Shown here: piece by piece, positions 11,923-24,200 of the stretch
Position numbering within the stretch: position 1 is the first letter of the stretch
Layout: every line of letters starts with the position of its first letter
Assembly: GCA_914767715.1 (NCBI GenBank)
Contig: OU612065.1
Span: forward strand, 22,320,001 to 22,384,000
Direction of reading: 5' to 3'
Source: Membranipora membranacea
Lineage: Eukaryota; Bryozoa; Gymnolaemata; Cheilostomatida; Membraniporidae
Length of the DNA stretch: 64,000 nucleotides
The notes under the pieces: model-generated
Told to the model about the DNA's origin: nothing
What the model saw: the letters and a program-made list of their open reading frames with translations, nothing else
Database searches by the model: none
Position numbers and translations under genes: made by a program

Positions 11923-13798
11923 ATGAGTTGGCATATTTCAGTACTTTTGGTAGCACTAGCTCTCGGATATAGGTAAGTCCCTTGTATACACATTGTAACC
12001 TACTAATTTGGTCATGTCTCTTCTCACCTTCTCACCTTACCAACTTATTTCATTCAAAAATATTGAGAGAACAATATTTAACTACATTTTGTTTTTTGAG
12101 CCAGCCATACTGTCTTAGAAGATCATTTCTCTCCTTCCCGTAGGGTCTTTTAAATCACGTCAAATTAACTCATTTCTGAGACCAAACTCTCGTATAAAAT
12201 TGCCTGTGCACCAATGCAATCTTATTGTTACTAAGTCAGGAAATCAGGGAAGGGTCTTCATAACATAACTAACTACCCCGCATCGGAACTCACAATTCTT
12301 GGCTAGCCAAAGTGGCACAGGTGGTAGTATAAGTGCTCAGAGTCTCAGAAGTGTTAGTCTGTGGTATTATATTATCCAACATTCCACACTAGGAATTGTT
12401 TGAAAGAATATATATAAATATGGCGGTAGTTTTGTGACCAATACCAACAGACAAATAATTATTGTTTGTCCATTTCTTGGTATTCAATTTCAGGACCTGA
12501 CTATTGTACATGATGGAGGTAAAAGGATAAGGACTGAAGAGAAATTCAGATACCTTACCTTCTAGGTAATTCTATATGTATTGTTTCATTCTGTCAAACA
12601 GGGATTGTGTGGAGACAGAACAGACCCCCTTCCTCTGCCTGTCTTCCCCGCCACCGGGATCATTCATACCCAGTGAGGAAGGTGTAACGGAGGCTGATAA
12701 AGAAGAAATACTCAGAGCACATAATGACCTTCGACGCAATGTACAACCTCCTGCAACAAACATGCTGAAAATGGTAGGATTTGATTTAAATGTTTTCTGT
12801 GAGACAACAGTTGTATTGCCGTGAATGGAAGGAAAAATCAAATCAGTAAAATCAATGAGCAGAGCAAAAAATAGTTTATAGTTTTTGTTTACAGAATTAA
12901 TGCAAAAGTATATGAAATGTTTTTACGTTTATTTTTTCCTCATATCAATAATTGCTGCACAGTCACCTAAAGAGCTGTACCTTATGTGCTGATTCATATA
13001 TACATTGGACGCCAACAGTTTCGTGAATACGGATATACCCCAACTGTGAACGTTATTGATGGTTTTTGCCGACAGAATTTAACGCATCATGTATATATTT
13101 ATCTTTTAAACATATTTATTTCCACAGTACTGGGACGATGAGCTGGCTATGGTGGCCCAGAAATGGGCCTCAAATTGTAAATGGGGGCAAAAGGCTCTCA
13201 AAGAAGTATTCCCGGTATGTAAGTGGCTCCTTGTGTCAGATTTGCTGCAAATATGAAAATATGTTAAATAATATAATATGCTAGTGCTACCAACCCAATC
13301 CTGGTTCACTACAACTACCAAGTGATTGGTGCCACAGGAATCCCGGGTTCTCAGGTCGGATGGCGGTCGGACAAAACCTTGCACTGGGACATAAAAACTT
13401 CACTCGTGCAATCCGAGCATGGTACAATGAAGTCAATCTCTACACATATGGTAAGAGAATGAAGGTCTAACTAAAGTTTTTTGTGAACATTTTTGTCATG
13501 GAAAATAGTTCTATAGATCACTTTCTGTATCACATCAATCACATTTTCCGCCGCATTTAGATTTTAAAAGAAAGAGAACCATTTAATGCATTCAAGTGAC
13601 GATACATAGCCAAAAAATGTTTAATTGTTCAGGCAATGTGACTGTTTCTTCACAGGAGTTCCTGACCAAAAGAGAGGCTACAAAACAATCGGCCATTTCA
13701 CACAAGTTGTGTGGGCCACATCGAATCTAGTTGGTTGCGGATATGCCAAATGCAACGAAACAAGGAGACACTTTGTTTGTAATTATGGACCTGCATAA
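11923..13798 (+). CDS. Secreted CAP-domain protein, truncated paralogue (CAP2)
   Basis: Coding exons 11923-11972, 12602-12773, 13128-13218, 13355-13450, 13656-13798; 552 nt, 183 aa. It keeps the signal peptide [15 protein letters not shown] and both CAP signatures ([19 protein letters not shown]). Exon 3 aligns to CAP1 only with 4 bases missing. The frame is restored if splicing uses GTAAGT at 13219, 4 bases beyond the CAP1-equivalent donor at 13215, so exon 3 is again 91 nt. This rewrites about ten residues: the HD of CAP1 (pocket His102) becomes Gln, and a new Cys appears before RMAVGQN. The donor after exon 5 (GTGAGT in CAP1) reads ATAAGT, so translation runs into TAA at 13796. The product would be signal peptide plus CAP domain only. 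A pseudogene in progress is the alternative. Confidence 0.65.
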
Positions 13799-14270
13799 GT
13801 ATCTCAGATAAAGCAAGTCACAAAAATTTCCATTCAATTCCATAAGATATCAAGCAGTAACCTTCTGCAAGATACTTCTGGAGGCTGACCAATCATATCA
13901 GACAACAACCTCCCTTCTCTGGTATATACATACAGAAACCTGATTCAAATTCTTCTAACATTATACAGTTAGAGCCACTGATATACATAATATGGATGAG
14001 AGGAACATATCTGACCCTGAACAAAGAATGGTTAGAACCATAGACTTAATATACTTAGTATATATGTATATAGTCCATGGTTAGAACACTACACAAGGGT
14101 GATCTGACATTGATCTGCTTTGCGGTCCCTACTAGCATGAATAATTTAGCTTCGGAAATCGCCTTGTTTGCAAAACTCTAAAAAATAATAAAATGTTTTA
14201 GATAATTTGGGAATTTCTAGATTGCTACTAGTGTCTGGCTATTTAGGCGAGGAAAGCTAAATATCCTATT

Positions 14271-14518
14271 TAATGGTCTGAACACACTTGGGAGGTTGCA
14301 ACCTCAGCGGATCCTCAATGAGTTTTTATATACACATCAATCCTCTGAGGCTTATATGTTAGTAATGTGACGTCATGCAAACCGCTCAGCACTCTGAGGT
14401 TGCAACCGCTGATCAAACCTCTGAGGATCAGCTGAGGCTGCTGTCAGCATAATGTTACCAATGATGACGTTGCGCAAACCTCTGAGGTTGCAACCTCTCA
14501 AGTTTGTTTAGACCATTA
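14271..14518. mobile_element. 248-bp inverted-repeat element
   Basis: Ends TAATGGTCTGAACACACTTG and the near-complement (CAAGTTTGTTTAGACCATTA) run inward for about 36 bp, through GAGGTTGCAACCTC. The CTGAGGTTGCAACC motif recurs inside. A TA duplication would fit the ends. It is non-coding and lies where CAP2 exon 5 should have spliced to exon 6. Confidence 0.7.
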
Positions 14519-14731
14519 GATATGGAGTTCAATGATACAGAGGCCTGACCGGCGGAGCAAACAAAGCCGATACCAAAGCTCCTAAATATGTCATAGATGA
14601 TACCAGCCTATCTTAATAGAGTTTGCTTCAAATTTTTGTATTGTCATTATTTCAGCCAATGATAAAAATTTGGATAGTTTGTGTATATCGAGATTATTTT
14701 GTTTCTATTTTTGATTTCATGGTTTGGTGAT

Positions 14732-14772
14732 ACCAATGAACTAAACCTAAACCTAAGGTTTAGTTCATTGGT
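14732..14772. repeat. Perfect 17-bp-arm hairpin
   Basis: ACCAATGAACTAAACCT (14732-14748) is exactly complementary to 14756-14772 across a 7-base loop. It sits 33 bases before CAP2 exon 6 and is absent from CAP1 at the same place. Confidence 0.8.
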
Positions 14773-14804
14773 GATACAGTCTGCTTTACTTGTCCCTATT
14801 TTAG

Positions 14805-15862
14805 AGGAAACTTCAAAGGAAAGTCACATTTGCCATAATATGTTAACGGAACAAGAGCATCGAGCTGCCCAAACTCTGCACAAGATGGTCTTTGTGGTAG
14901 GTGTTGTTGTTTCGAGTTTGAGTAACAAGAGCTTGTCCTAATAATTTCAAGATTTTTTTAAGAAGGAGATGGCATGATAACAATCACTAAGTTTCCTTGG
15001 GCCTATGGAGCTGGATCAAGGCAAAGCTGAGAATGATTGATTCATGTAAAACAATGAAAACACTGTCTTTAGTACAAAGGCTGAGCTCGCAGTTATCGAT
15101 GGAAACTGATGCAAGCTCAGCCAAAAGCCTTAATGGCTGAGCATTAAGATACAAGGAAAATTCTCAATCTCTGACCATAGAAGCAGAAACAGTTTTCTAT
15201 GAACGTTTCTTGTGTTTTTTTTAGACTGCAGTGGTAAAGTCTGTATGACTAGAGGGAAATTAAACGTTGACACTTGTGAGTGTAACTGTGGAGTCAAGAA
15301 GAACTGGATAGATCAGAGCGATTGTTCAGGTAAATGGGAGTGGGAGATTAACGAATAGCCTATTATCTGCTAAAAATATTTTACAGACAATAAATTTATT
15401 TGTACAGCAATATTATATTAGTTTCTTAACAAATATTAGTTAATTAGTTTTTCTCCACAAATATGTGCTAAATGCATGATGTTATTCCTGTCTTGTTTTG
15501 ATATGAGCATATATCACACCCTCCCTGATCACACTAGATCAAGTTCCATTTGCCTGCATTCAGAGTCGCTCCCACTTCATTGATCATACAGCAAGGGGGG
15601 TAACTTCAAATGTAGGCAACTGGATCAAACTTGATCTAACATTACACTGTCTCGGAGGATAGAAGTCAAGTTTATAATAACTGATTTTTGATCGTTTTAT
15701 GAGTTGATTCAATTTCTTCTAGTTGACTGCAGCAAAGCACAAGACCATAGGCGATGTGGAAAGAAGTTTGATGAAGGCAGCTGTAGATTCAAAAATATCC
15801 AGCTGAAATACTGCCCCATGATGTGTGGAGTTTGTCCTACGCCTGAGTCGTTCATACCATAG
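14805..15862 (+). pseudogene. Orphaned CAP2 exons 6-8 (hinge, Cys-rich and ShKT-like)
   Basis: Counterparts of CAP1 exons 6 (14805-14896), 7 (15225-15329) and 8 (15723-15862) remain, with good acceptors and donors. Exon 6 has a 3-base insertion giving an in-frame TAA at 14836-14838. Exons 7 and 8 are open, keep every cysteine and end in a stop at 15860, after a six-residue tail (TPESFIP-like) that CAP1 lacks. If spliced, the full product would be 294 aa in frame but for the stop. They may be used through a cryptic junction I cannot confirm, or be decaying. Confidence 0.6.
15535..15638. mobile_element. Inverted-repeat MITE, copy 2
   Basis: The clearest copy of the family: TAGATCAAGTTCCATTTGCC at one end, and at the other the complement of TAGATCAAGTTTGATCCAGT. 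Length 104 bp, in the last CAP2 intron, absent from the matching CAP1 intron. Outer TA could be the target duplication. Confidence 0.75.
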
Positions 15863-16151
15863 TGATCTGCAAATGACAAGGATTTGACTTAAAAGTATTT
15901 ATCAGTTACAGCTATGTAGTCCATATAGTCGTCCAATGTGTCATACATAATCCAAATGGTTGTCTATTTCTATAGCCATCCATTGTGCCATATATCGTCC
16001 AAAAACAAACCATTTAGTCGTCCATGTCTATAGGTTGTCCATTGTGATCAGCAAATTCATGTAAAGTCTGATGGATTTTCCAACTTTTCAGTTTTTAAAA
16101 AACCTCTCCACTTTGTTTCGTCATCGTCAAAACGCACTAATGCTATTTAAC

Positions 16152-16157
16152 AATAAA
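16152..16157 (+). terminator. CAP2 polyadenylation signal
   Basis: AATAAA in a 3'UTR that aligns with the CAP1 3'UTR (6035). Its upkeep suggests the CAP2 locus is still transcribed, or was until recently. Confidence 0.6.
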
Positions 16158-16159
16158 AA

Positions 16160-18206
16160 TCAGAGCAATCAGAGAAAAAATCATGTTATTATAAGGATTA
16201 TGGTAACTTCTGGGCATTTTTGTCAGAATCGGGCCATCGGGGAGTTCTCTACCAAGGAGTTGTACCAAATCTCTATTAGAATGGGAATGGTTTGTTGCCT
16301 AGGAGTTATTACCTTTCATTTTGAGAGATGACAACTTAAAAGCATAAGAGCTACAAATGTAGCAAGTGGATAAGCTCCACCCACTACATTGATTTCTCCA
16401 AAACTCTATGGAACTATTGAATACAGGCTAAAGGCAAAAAGTCTTAGAGATCAGTTATCCAGCTCCCAAGTTTCACAGAATCAATTTGGATCGAGCACTC
16501 AACTGGAATTCCTCTGTCTAGCCCTTTGGATATCTGAAACTGGCAGTAGACAGCAAGATCACAATTATTGATGAAGGAGTTGACATTCCTCTTACTATCA
16601 TTTATTAGACACTGAAAGTGAGTAGTACTTGAGTATACCAAAATACATACATAGTATTCGACTAAGTAAAGCCTTGAATTGTAACTCAACTGCTGTTGGT
16701 TGCATGTTGTTGTTGTTGTGCTTGACACCAACCATCCATTGCCACCAGTTGAGATAGTAGTCATTGTAAGTGTCAGCACATTATTCATTCATACTCTGTG
16801 TTTCACAGTCAAACTCAGGTCTCTCAGTTCTACTGTTAGCCCAGAGCATACATGACAAGTTGGAAGACCCAAAAATCAGGAGGTCTTTGCAGACAAACTC
16901 CCAACCTGGAATACCACTCCGGGTCCTGCAGTGCGGGTGCAATTCAGCCCGCGTTTGTCATATTTCGAAGCCAAAACTCGAGCTTTCATACTACTATTTG
17001 CTTCATTTATACCTGATTTTACTTACCAGCAGTAATAGTAATAAGCAATTACATAGGTATATGCACTGTTGAGTTAGGAAAACATAATTTCCCTTGCAAA
17101 AAGAAGCTTAAAAAATGTTCTGGGTAAAGGAAGCTGAAAAAAGGGAGGAAAAGGGAGATAGGGAGGGGGTGGAAAAAGACCCTAAAAACTGGGAGGCTCC
17201 CTACCAAAAAGGGAGACTTGTTAGGTATGGCCCAGAGTCTCTACCAAGGTAGGGTGGCTATCAGCCAAACAATGCATTACATTACATACAAGATTGGTTT
17301 GGTAGATTGACCAATTGGGAGTTCATTGGTTTGCCAACAGTAGCATGCACCACACAATGATATTATTATTATTGTAATCTATGTGTATATTGTAATTTTA
17401 CCACTAGTTATATACCTTACATACGTTGTTCCGGTTTATCACTAACATCAATGGCTAGTTTTGCGTGGGGATGGCCAGATAGATCATTTGACTCGGGCTA
17501 CGTGGATGAGTTTGCAAGCATGGATAACGTGCAACTTTCGAGGCATCTTGTATAAACCAAAGCTCCACTGCATGTTAAGGGGAATGGTTGATACAGGTTT
17601 TCCTCAGCATCATCATGTATGATTGCTTGTAAACTCACATGCCATGTCATTGGACTTGGTGCAGGTCAATGGTGGTTTGAGCTGTGGGATGACTGTCGGT
17701 TGTTGACGGTCACTCTGTCACTCTAGTTTGGAACTTGGGCTTGAAATGCAAAAGTGTGAATTAATTTTGCTCTATTTTGTCATTACTTTCACCATAGGAT
17801 ACATGTGCAAGTTACACATCATGATTGTGACTGTGAGCACTCATTCATTCATTCTCTTGTCTCTCATTCTTTTGGAGATTATTATTATAATAATATATGA
17901 CCTCCCGATAGGATTGGATTTCATTGATACCCTGTATGTTCGTGACGATATATTTTTTGCTTACCAAATCAATAAATATATTGGCCCTGCACTACAAATC
18001 TAGTCAACTTACAGTATCCTGTGGCTGCAACGTAAAGTCCATGGACCTCTGTGAGTTGCCAATATAGGCTACTTTACATAAGATTATTTGGGTTATTTAC
18101 TGTCGTCATGTTGGGGCTGTGTTGAATGTTTTTTTGTCTACCGGGGACTCAACAAAAACTTTCGATTCTGTCTCACTCCCATAAAAACCATGTCTGATCT
18201 GTTTAG
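16160..18206. other. Intergenic, no gene recognised
   Basis: Spacer between CAP2 and the protein 4.1 gene. A 33-codon open frame starting ATGGCTAGTTTTGCG at 17449 is the only short frame that caught my eye, and it has no recognisable likeness. The 5'UTR and promoter of the 4.1 gene should lie here. Confidence 0.45.
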
Positions 18207-18226
18207 CTGAAGCGCAGTCTGTAGAA

Positions 18227-21200
18227 ATGACTGAAATCCCAGCCAGTAATAAAAGCAGGGATCATGTAAGTTGATGTAACAACCTTGCTGCACGGAAATC
18301 TGAGAAAGCCTTAGAAAAGCATTAACTCTGATAGCCCTTTAGTCTATAATTAGCCTTGTTTGATGTAATCGCTATTATGCAAAAAGAGCACACTCCCAGA
18401 GCCTGGCTTAACATGCTGGTTTTGGCATTTCTAGACATCGCAAAATAATATGTTGAGGTACTGTAATTTTACGTTAAGCATACATGTCTTTAATAGTGGA
18501 GGAAAAAGTTCTGTATTTTTCTCCAGTCGTACTATTAGAGTTTTATGTTACTAATAACCCTTTCATGTAAAATACTAGCAACTGTCTTGTATCATTCAAG
18601 AGCCATTATCAGGCTGAATTAGCATGCTTGTAGGGCATTATTTTAAAATATCGATTGATTGTTGCATGCTTGCCTCAAATTAGATACTGCCACTGCATTG
18701 TCGATTCCATAGCTATATGCCTGCTCTTGACGTTACATGTCAATAAGGGTGGGAATTTTCACCATTACGAAAACTGGGGATCTAGCTGCCACATTTTGTG
18801 CTGCAAAACATGTCAGTACATTGCGCATAACATTAGGCTTTCCGTAAAGTGCTGCTACAAACAGTGAAATAAATAATAAAGCATTCCCCATATCCATAGA
18901 GCATTGGCTTAGCGTCAGCTTTGCTATATAGGCCACTCTGTTGGTAATTGAACTGAAATTGCCTCAGTGTTCTCTGATCAGAGAATTGTAAACATTGAGT
19001 TATTATTTACAGATTAACAACCATCAGTTTTTCTGTTCGAATGGACTTTTGATAGTCATGCTAATGTACCACCATCGTGACCTTTTCACATAACCAATCT
19101 CACTAATTACTCTTTTATCCCATTTGATGTGATATTTAGCCTGAGGGAGAGTGAATTCTTTTAGCTGCCAAATAATGTTGAGTTGAAAATAATAGAATAT
19201 ATCCAGGGCGTGGATTCATAAGGACTGTATGATGGAATCATGAACACTTTGTAATCCGTACAATCTGCAGATGAAGAGATGGCTCAAGAATTGGTTCATC
19301 AACCTGCAGTTTGCAACACTTTTTTTCAGCTTATGTTCTCTGCGATGGTTGTTAATATTGTCGATTTCATAGTATCTTGAATTTATTTTCTTCAGGGTCG
19401 GGGGAACTACACCCCACAACAGAACAAACCTATTGCTGAGAAAACTAGGTCGGCCTGGAGTCTATCATTCAGTCAGAGGTCGTTGTTCCGTAGACAGACG
19501 GCTAAAATGGTAGTTTGTAGGGTGATTCTCCTGGATCAAGAGAATTTCCAGGTGGAACTCGCGGTAAGGGACCAAATTTGAATAATGTCAGCTAACGACC
19601 AGAACAAATATATAATAAAATATAACTTTACACATGCTGAAAATATTTTCGCCTCGCTTATCTTTCATCCGGTCACTTGGTGCTCCCAATAGTCTTTATT
19701 TGAGACTATCTAAGCCCCAAATGGAGGCTAGCTCGCTACCTGCCCTTCTTCACTTCTGTCTGCAATTTTCGATAGTCTATAGACTTTTGGGCTAGACTGT
19801 TGGCAGCAGTTCCATACAAAATTTCTGTTTGATACCACCAATACTAAGGCTTCTCTGTATTTCTTGAGTCGTATTATAAGGCGGAACATATTGTTTCTCC
19901 AGTCAATTATTGACCGCAATCAAGTATTTAGTATCCTTGCTGTAATGTTGATGCTGACATAATTATTGAGCTTGGTTTTACTAACAGAAAAATGCCCTTG
20001 GGAAAGTCTTGTTTGACAATGTGAAACAGAAGCTCAACCTCGAAGAAGCTGACTACTTTGGATTATCTTGGAGAAACTCGCAGAACCTAAGAGTAAGTGT
20101 TAACTGCAATAATTATGCACATGGAAATCGTGGCATAATGAGACTAGTGTTTCGCTGATTAAACAATTATCATTCATGAGTCAACTTAATATAAGCTCAG
20201 GGTTGATACCCTGTCTATCATCTCTGATGGTTGAATGACCTGCCGGTGCTCGTTCCCTCCCTGTCTGGGGGTGGACTACAGACACCGGTCGCCGTAATAG
20301 ATAGGCACCATAATGTAGACTATATACCACTCTGTGTCTACATGGATATGGGACATAGGAAGTGGTGTAAATGTAGGCGGACTTTTGACTGAATGAAAGT
20401 AGATCTTCCTTAGTACCCGTGCCTTGATGAGCTAACAGATTGTTCCCTGTAATTCCCGGTAACTCTGAGTAATCCAGGTCCTTCAATATCCTCTTGAGCA
20501 TTAAAGTGAACCTAAAGATGAATACGGGATCGCACATTAAAGCCATGGTAACTTGGCTCTGTATGATTGCTACGGACCTTGAGTTGGTCATCATACATTC
20601 ATAGTATGTTCTGCTTCCACTGTTGGCAAAGAAATTAAATTGTTCGATGAGCTTGAGATTAAAAACTAATAAGGTAACTATAAGGTGATAAAAGTGATAA
20701 AAATCACAGTTGAGTAGCGAGATCAATTTAAGCTAGGAACAAATTGCCATTGGCCTTGTGGATCCTGCCAAGCTGGGTCTGGGAAATGTCCAAGCTCAGT
20801 GACTCAATTACATAACACTTCAGAAGTTAATGGCAGATTTCAACGCCCTAACCTAACAGCTTTTTAGACATCCGTTATGTCATTTTCCATTGCTGTTGTT
20901 TTTCTGGTTCCAAATTTCATGTTCCATGGGATTACTCTGCTGGTTGGATGCTCTAAATCTCAAACTGTATACACGGTGAAACCTGAGTGTTTTATGTGTC
21001 CGCAGTTTCACATCACTCCCTCTGGTCCTAAGATTTCACAATGCTGTTTTTATCATGGTACTGTCATATGAGTCACAAGGGTTTCATTGGCATTTCTCAC
21101 TCTTGTTTTCATTCTAGTCTGATAACTTAGGATGATGCATGCCCATGTGGCTTTGCTACATACATTATTAATGAGGTCATGGACCACCCTATATGGAATC

Positions 21201-24200
21201 AGTGATAACAGCAGTGATGGCTGCTTTCAGTCAAGTTTGACAGCTGGACTGTGCTGACCTGGGCCGCCCTGCTGGAAACAAACATCTTAATGACCCAAAT
21301 TTGGCAGCTGTTCAATATTTATCGCGCGGTTCTTGGCATAGGCCTAGGCTGCCCATTTTGAGATGAGATCATCATACCAGTTTCCTGCACCAAACTGCCA
21401 TCTTCATTATTGCTAATCTAGTGTGTTAATGGTGTGCCAGATGTGATGAATCATATTCTATCTTGCTTGCTTTGATACACTTTGCAAACCTTAGATAAGT
21501 TTTTAGCTTTTTGAGACAACTTCCTGAAGTGCTATCTCTGTTGAGAAATCGAAGTCATTATGGTCATGAGTCATTCTCGATTATATAGATACTGTTCTTA
21601 GGAATGTGGAACAAAACGTGTGACAATCTTATAATTTGGAATTGAAATCAGTTTTTACCTTTTTGAGATAACTTCCCGAAGTGCTATCTATGTTGAGAAA
21701 TCGACATGAGGAACATGAGATTAGTCATTGTTGAGTATATAGATAGTGTTCTAAGGAATGTTGAACCAAAGTTGTAGCCATTGTAGCAATCTTATCATTG
21801 GAATGTAAATGGATACTGCAAACTGTTTACTCATATTTACCTCTTCATCTTATTTTTGTTTATAGTTCTGGCTGAATAATGACAAAAGAATAGACAAGCA
21901 AGTTGAATCAAGTAAGTACCTGGGGATGGTAAATATACAACCCGGTCTCATTAGTATTCTGATGAAATAATTCCTGTCGTCGGGTAGGAAGTTTTCGTAG
22001 GTCTTGGTCAGGAGCCATTCCTTTCCTACCTTCCCTCACAATGTCTGGGTTTTCTTCCCAGGAAAACATAGGATATGTGAAAAGTACCCAGCATGACTAG
22101 GGAAAAGTGTGGTTTTGTGAAAATAATCGGAACCGATTTAATATAAGTGCTTGGCCATTCTTTATCAAACTTGCATTTTTCTCTGATCCAAACTGTTTGA
22201 ACATTCTGTGAACGGATGTGTTGCAAAGTAAACAGTAGTCAACCATTTACTCCCAAGCCCTTGTGTGCCAGCCAATATTTTGTCTTTGTTCCTTGAAAAT
22301 TTTCCCATAGATAAGATTCTGACTCATTGCCAGGTAACTGGTCTGGAAAAATACTAAAAATGATAGCTATGGGGTAGTGAGGCATTACAGGTATATATTC
22401 ATAAAAAAAAAACTTGGTGACAAAATTTAGTTTTAGATTTGTCGAGATTGGATGTCTGAGTAGTGATGTATTGGGTCAGAGGTAGTAGCTGTGCGCTAAG
22501 GCATGTCTACGCTGTTTACCATGAAAGTATATACTTATTTGTATGTTTATGGTGCTAACAGTACGGTAGACAATGCAATGCTGTTAGTGACAGTCATGAA
22601 TATGATACCATGGCAGAATGCAGCAGGTTGTTTATAGAATTGATTACTACTTTTGGCTCTGACTCCATTAGACCCAGACTCCATTTTGCCTCAGGCTCCA
22701 TTAGACTGGCTAGTCTGGACGCTATACTTTTATCTCTGCTTAGAGGCAAGATGAAAATGACGTTTCCATTTCTTAGTTAGCAGATTTTATGGCTTCATTA
22801 TGTAATAAAGAAGCTAAGTATTGCTATTAAAATGAATGAGATATCTTTTTACAATGCTTTCATTATCATGGACTTTTCGTTTTGGCAGACGTTCCGCAGT
22901 TTTGTTCTGCTCACAGATTATATAGATTAAGAAATCTATGCATGAGCAAAATCACAGAACTAAGCACTTCTACCCAAACCTATAAAACATTAGCCAACTG
23001 CTTAAGAGATCTAGACGCCAGGTAGTCTGTTTTTCTGCAATCCCAGTTTTGACTTTTGACATTTCTTAGCGATTGAAGCAGCTGCTCTGTCCTAACCGAT
23101 CAAGCATTTGAAATGTCACTCCTACTCATTTTTCACACAAATAGATGAGTCAGACATTTCTTTGATGTGATTTTGTCTGGATATTCACCTTCAAGACACA
23201 ACAAATTACAGTATTATGTAGGTCAGAGGGTTCCCACTGGGGGCCAGACTTAAGTGCCATCGCAAACCTCAAAATACGTCAGAGATTACATTGAGCAACT
23301 ATGCATGGCAGCTACTTTATGAAATAACAGTGCCCTAAAGTAGCTTTCCTATTTTCAGAGCTATGCATTTGAAATAACTAAGAAATTACCTAATATATTT
23401 TATCAGTTTTAGAATTACTGGGCCAGACTAGGCTTAGCTGGAGGCGCTGTTAGTTCGGGGTGGAAAGAGACTCAAGGGGTGGGTGGAGGTTGGGGGTCCT
23501 CAATCTAGTATGAAGCTAGAAACAGGCTTTCATTTTTTGTGACAATGAAACTGCGATGTAGTATGACCGGTGAAAACAAAATCCTCACAATACAGGATAT
23601 AATTCATCATAATCACGATCTTTGTTTCAGCTAAAGATATGGTTTTCTATTGGGAGGTAAAGTTCTATCCTCCTGCACCTGAGCAACTCAATGAGGATCT
23701 GACTCGCTATCTTGTAGTACTACAAATCAGACAGGACTTATTTAATGGCCGCCTGCCTGCTTCTTTCCACACTTTGGCTATTCTCGGCTGTTACACATCT
23801 CAAGGCGAGATCGGTGACTACGATCGAAGCTTACATGATGGCCTTGACCCTATAGAATATCTTAGACCGTATAGTTTTGCCCCCAAGCAGAGCGAGGAAC
23901 TGCTAACACGTATCTGTGATCTACACAAAACCTGCAAGTAGGTCGAAGTCATGACTGATTCTCTTTAGAAATACAAACTCTGATTTTTTTCCTTGCCTTT
24001 GATAAAATGAAATGGGGCGAGATAATGTGGTTAATTTACACATTGAGTCATTCATGACATAACATGTGTAAGAGTTATGGTCTTGTTCTCATCTTGTTTG
24101 TTCAGACTTTCTTTCCTTAGTTTGCTTGCTTTATGGAACTGTTAGGTATAAATAGGTAATACTAGTTTCATCAATCATGTTCAAGAGAAGAATTGTCTGG

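Noticed and set aside
20181-20726. 181-codon open frame on the minus strand in an intron of the 4.1 gene
   Set aside because: No recognisable domain, unusual composition for its neighbours and no flanking splice support; probably chance or an old element.
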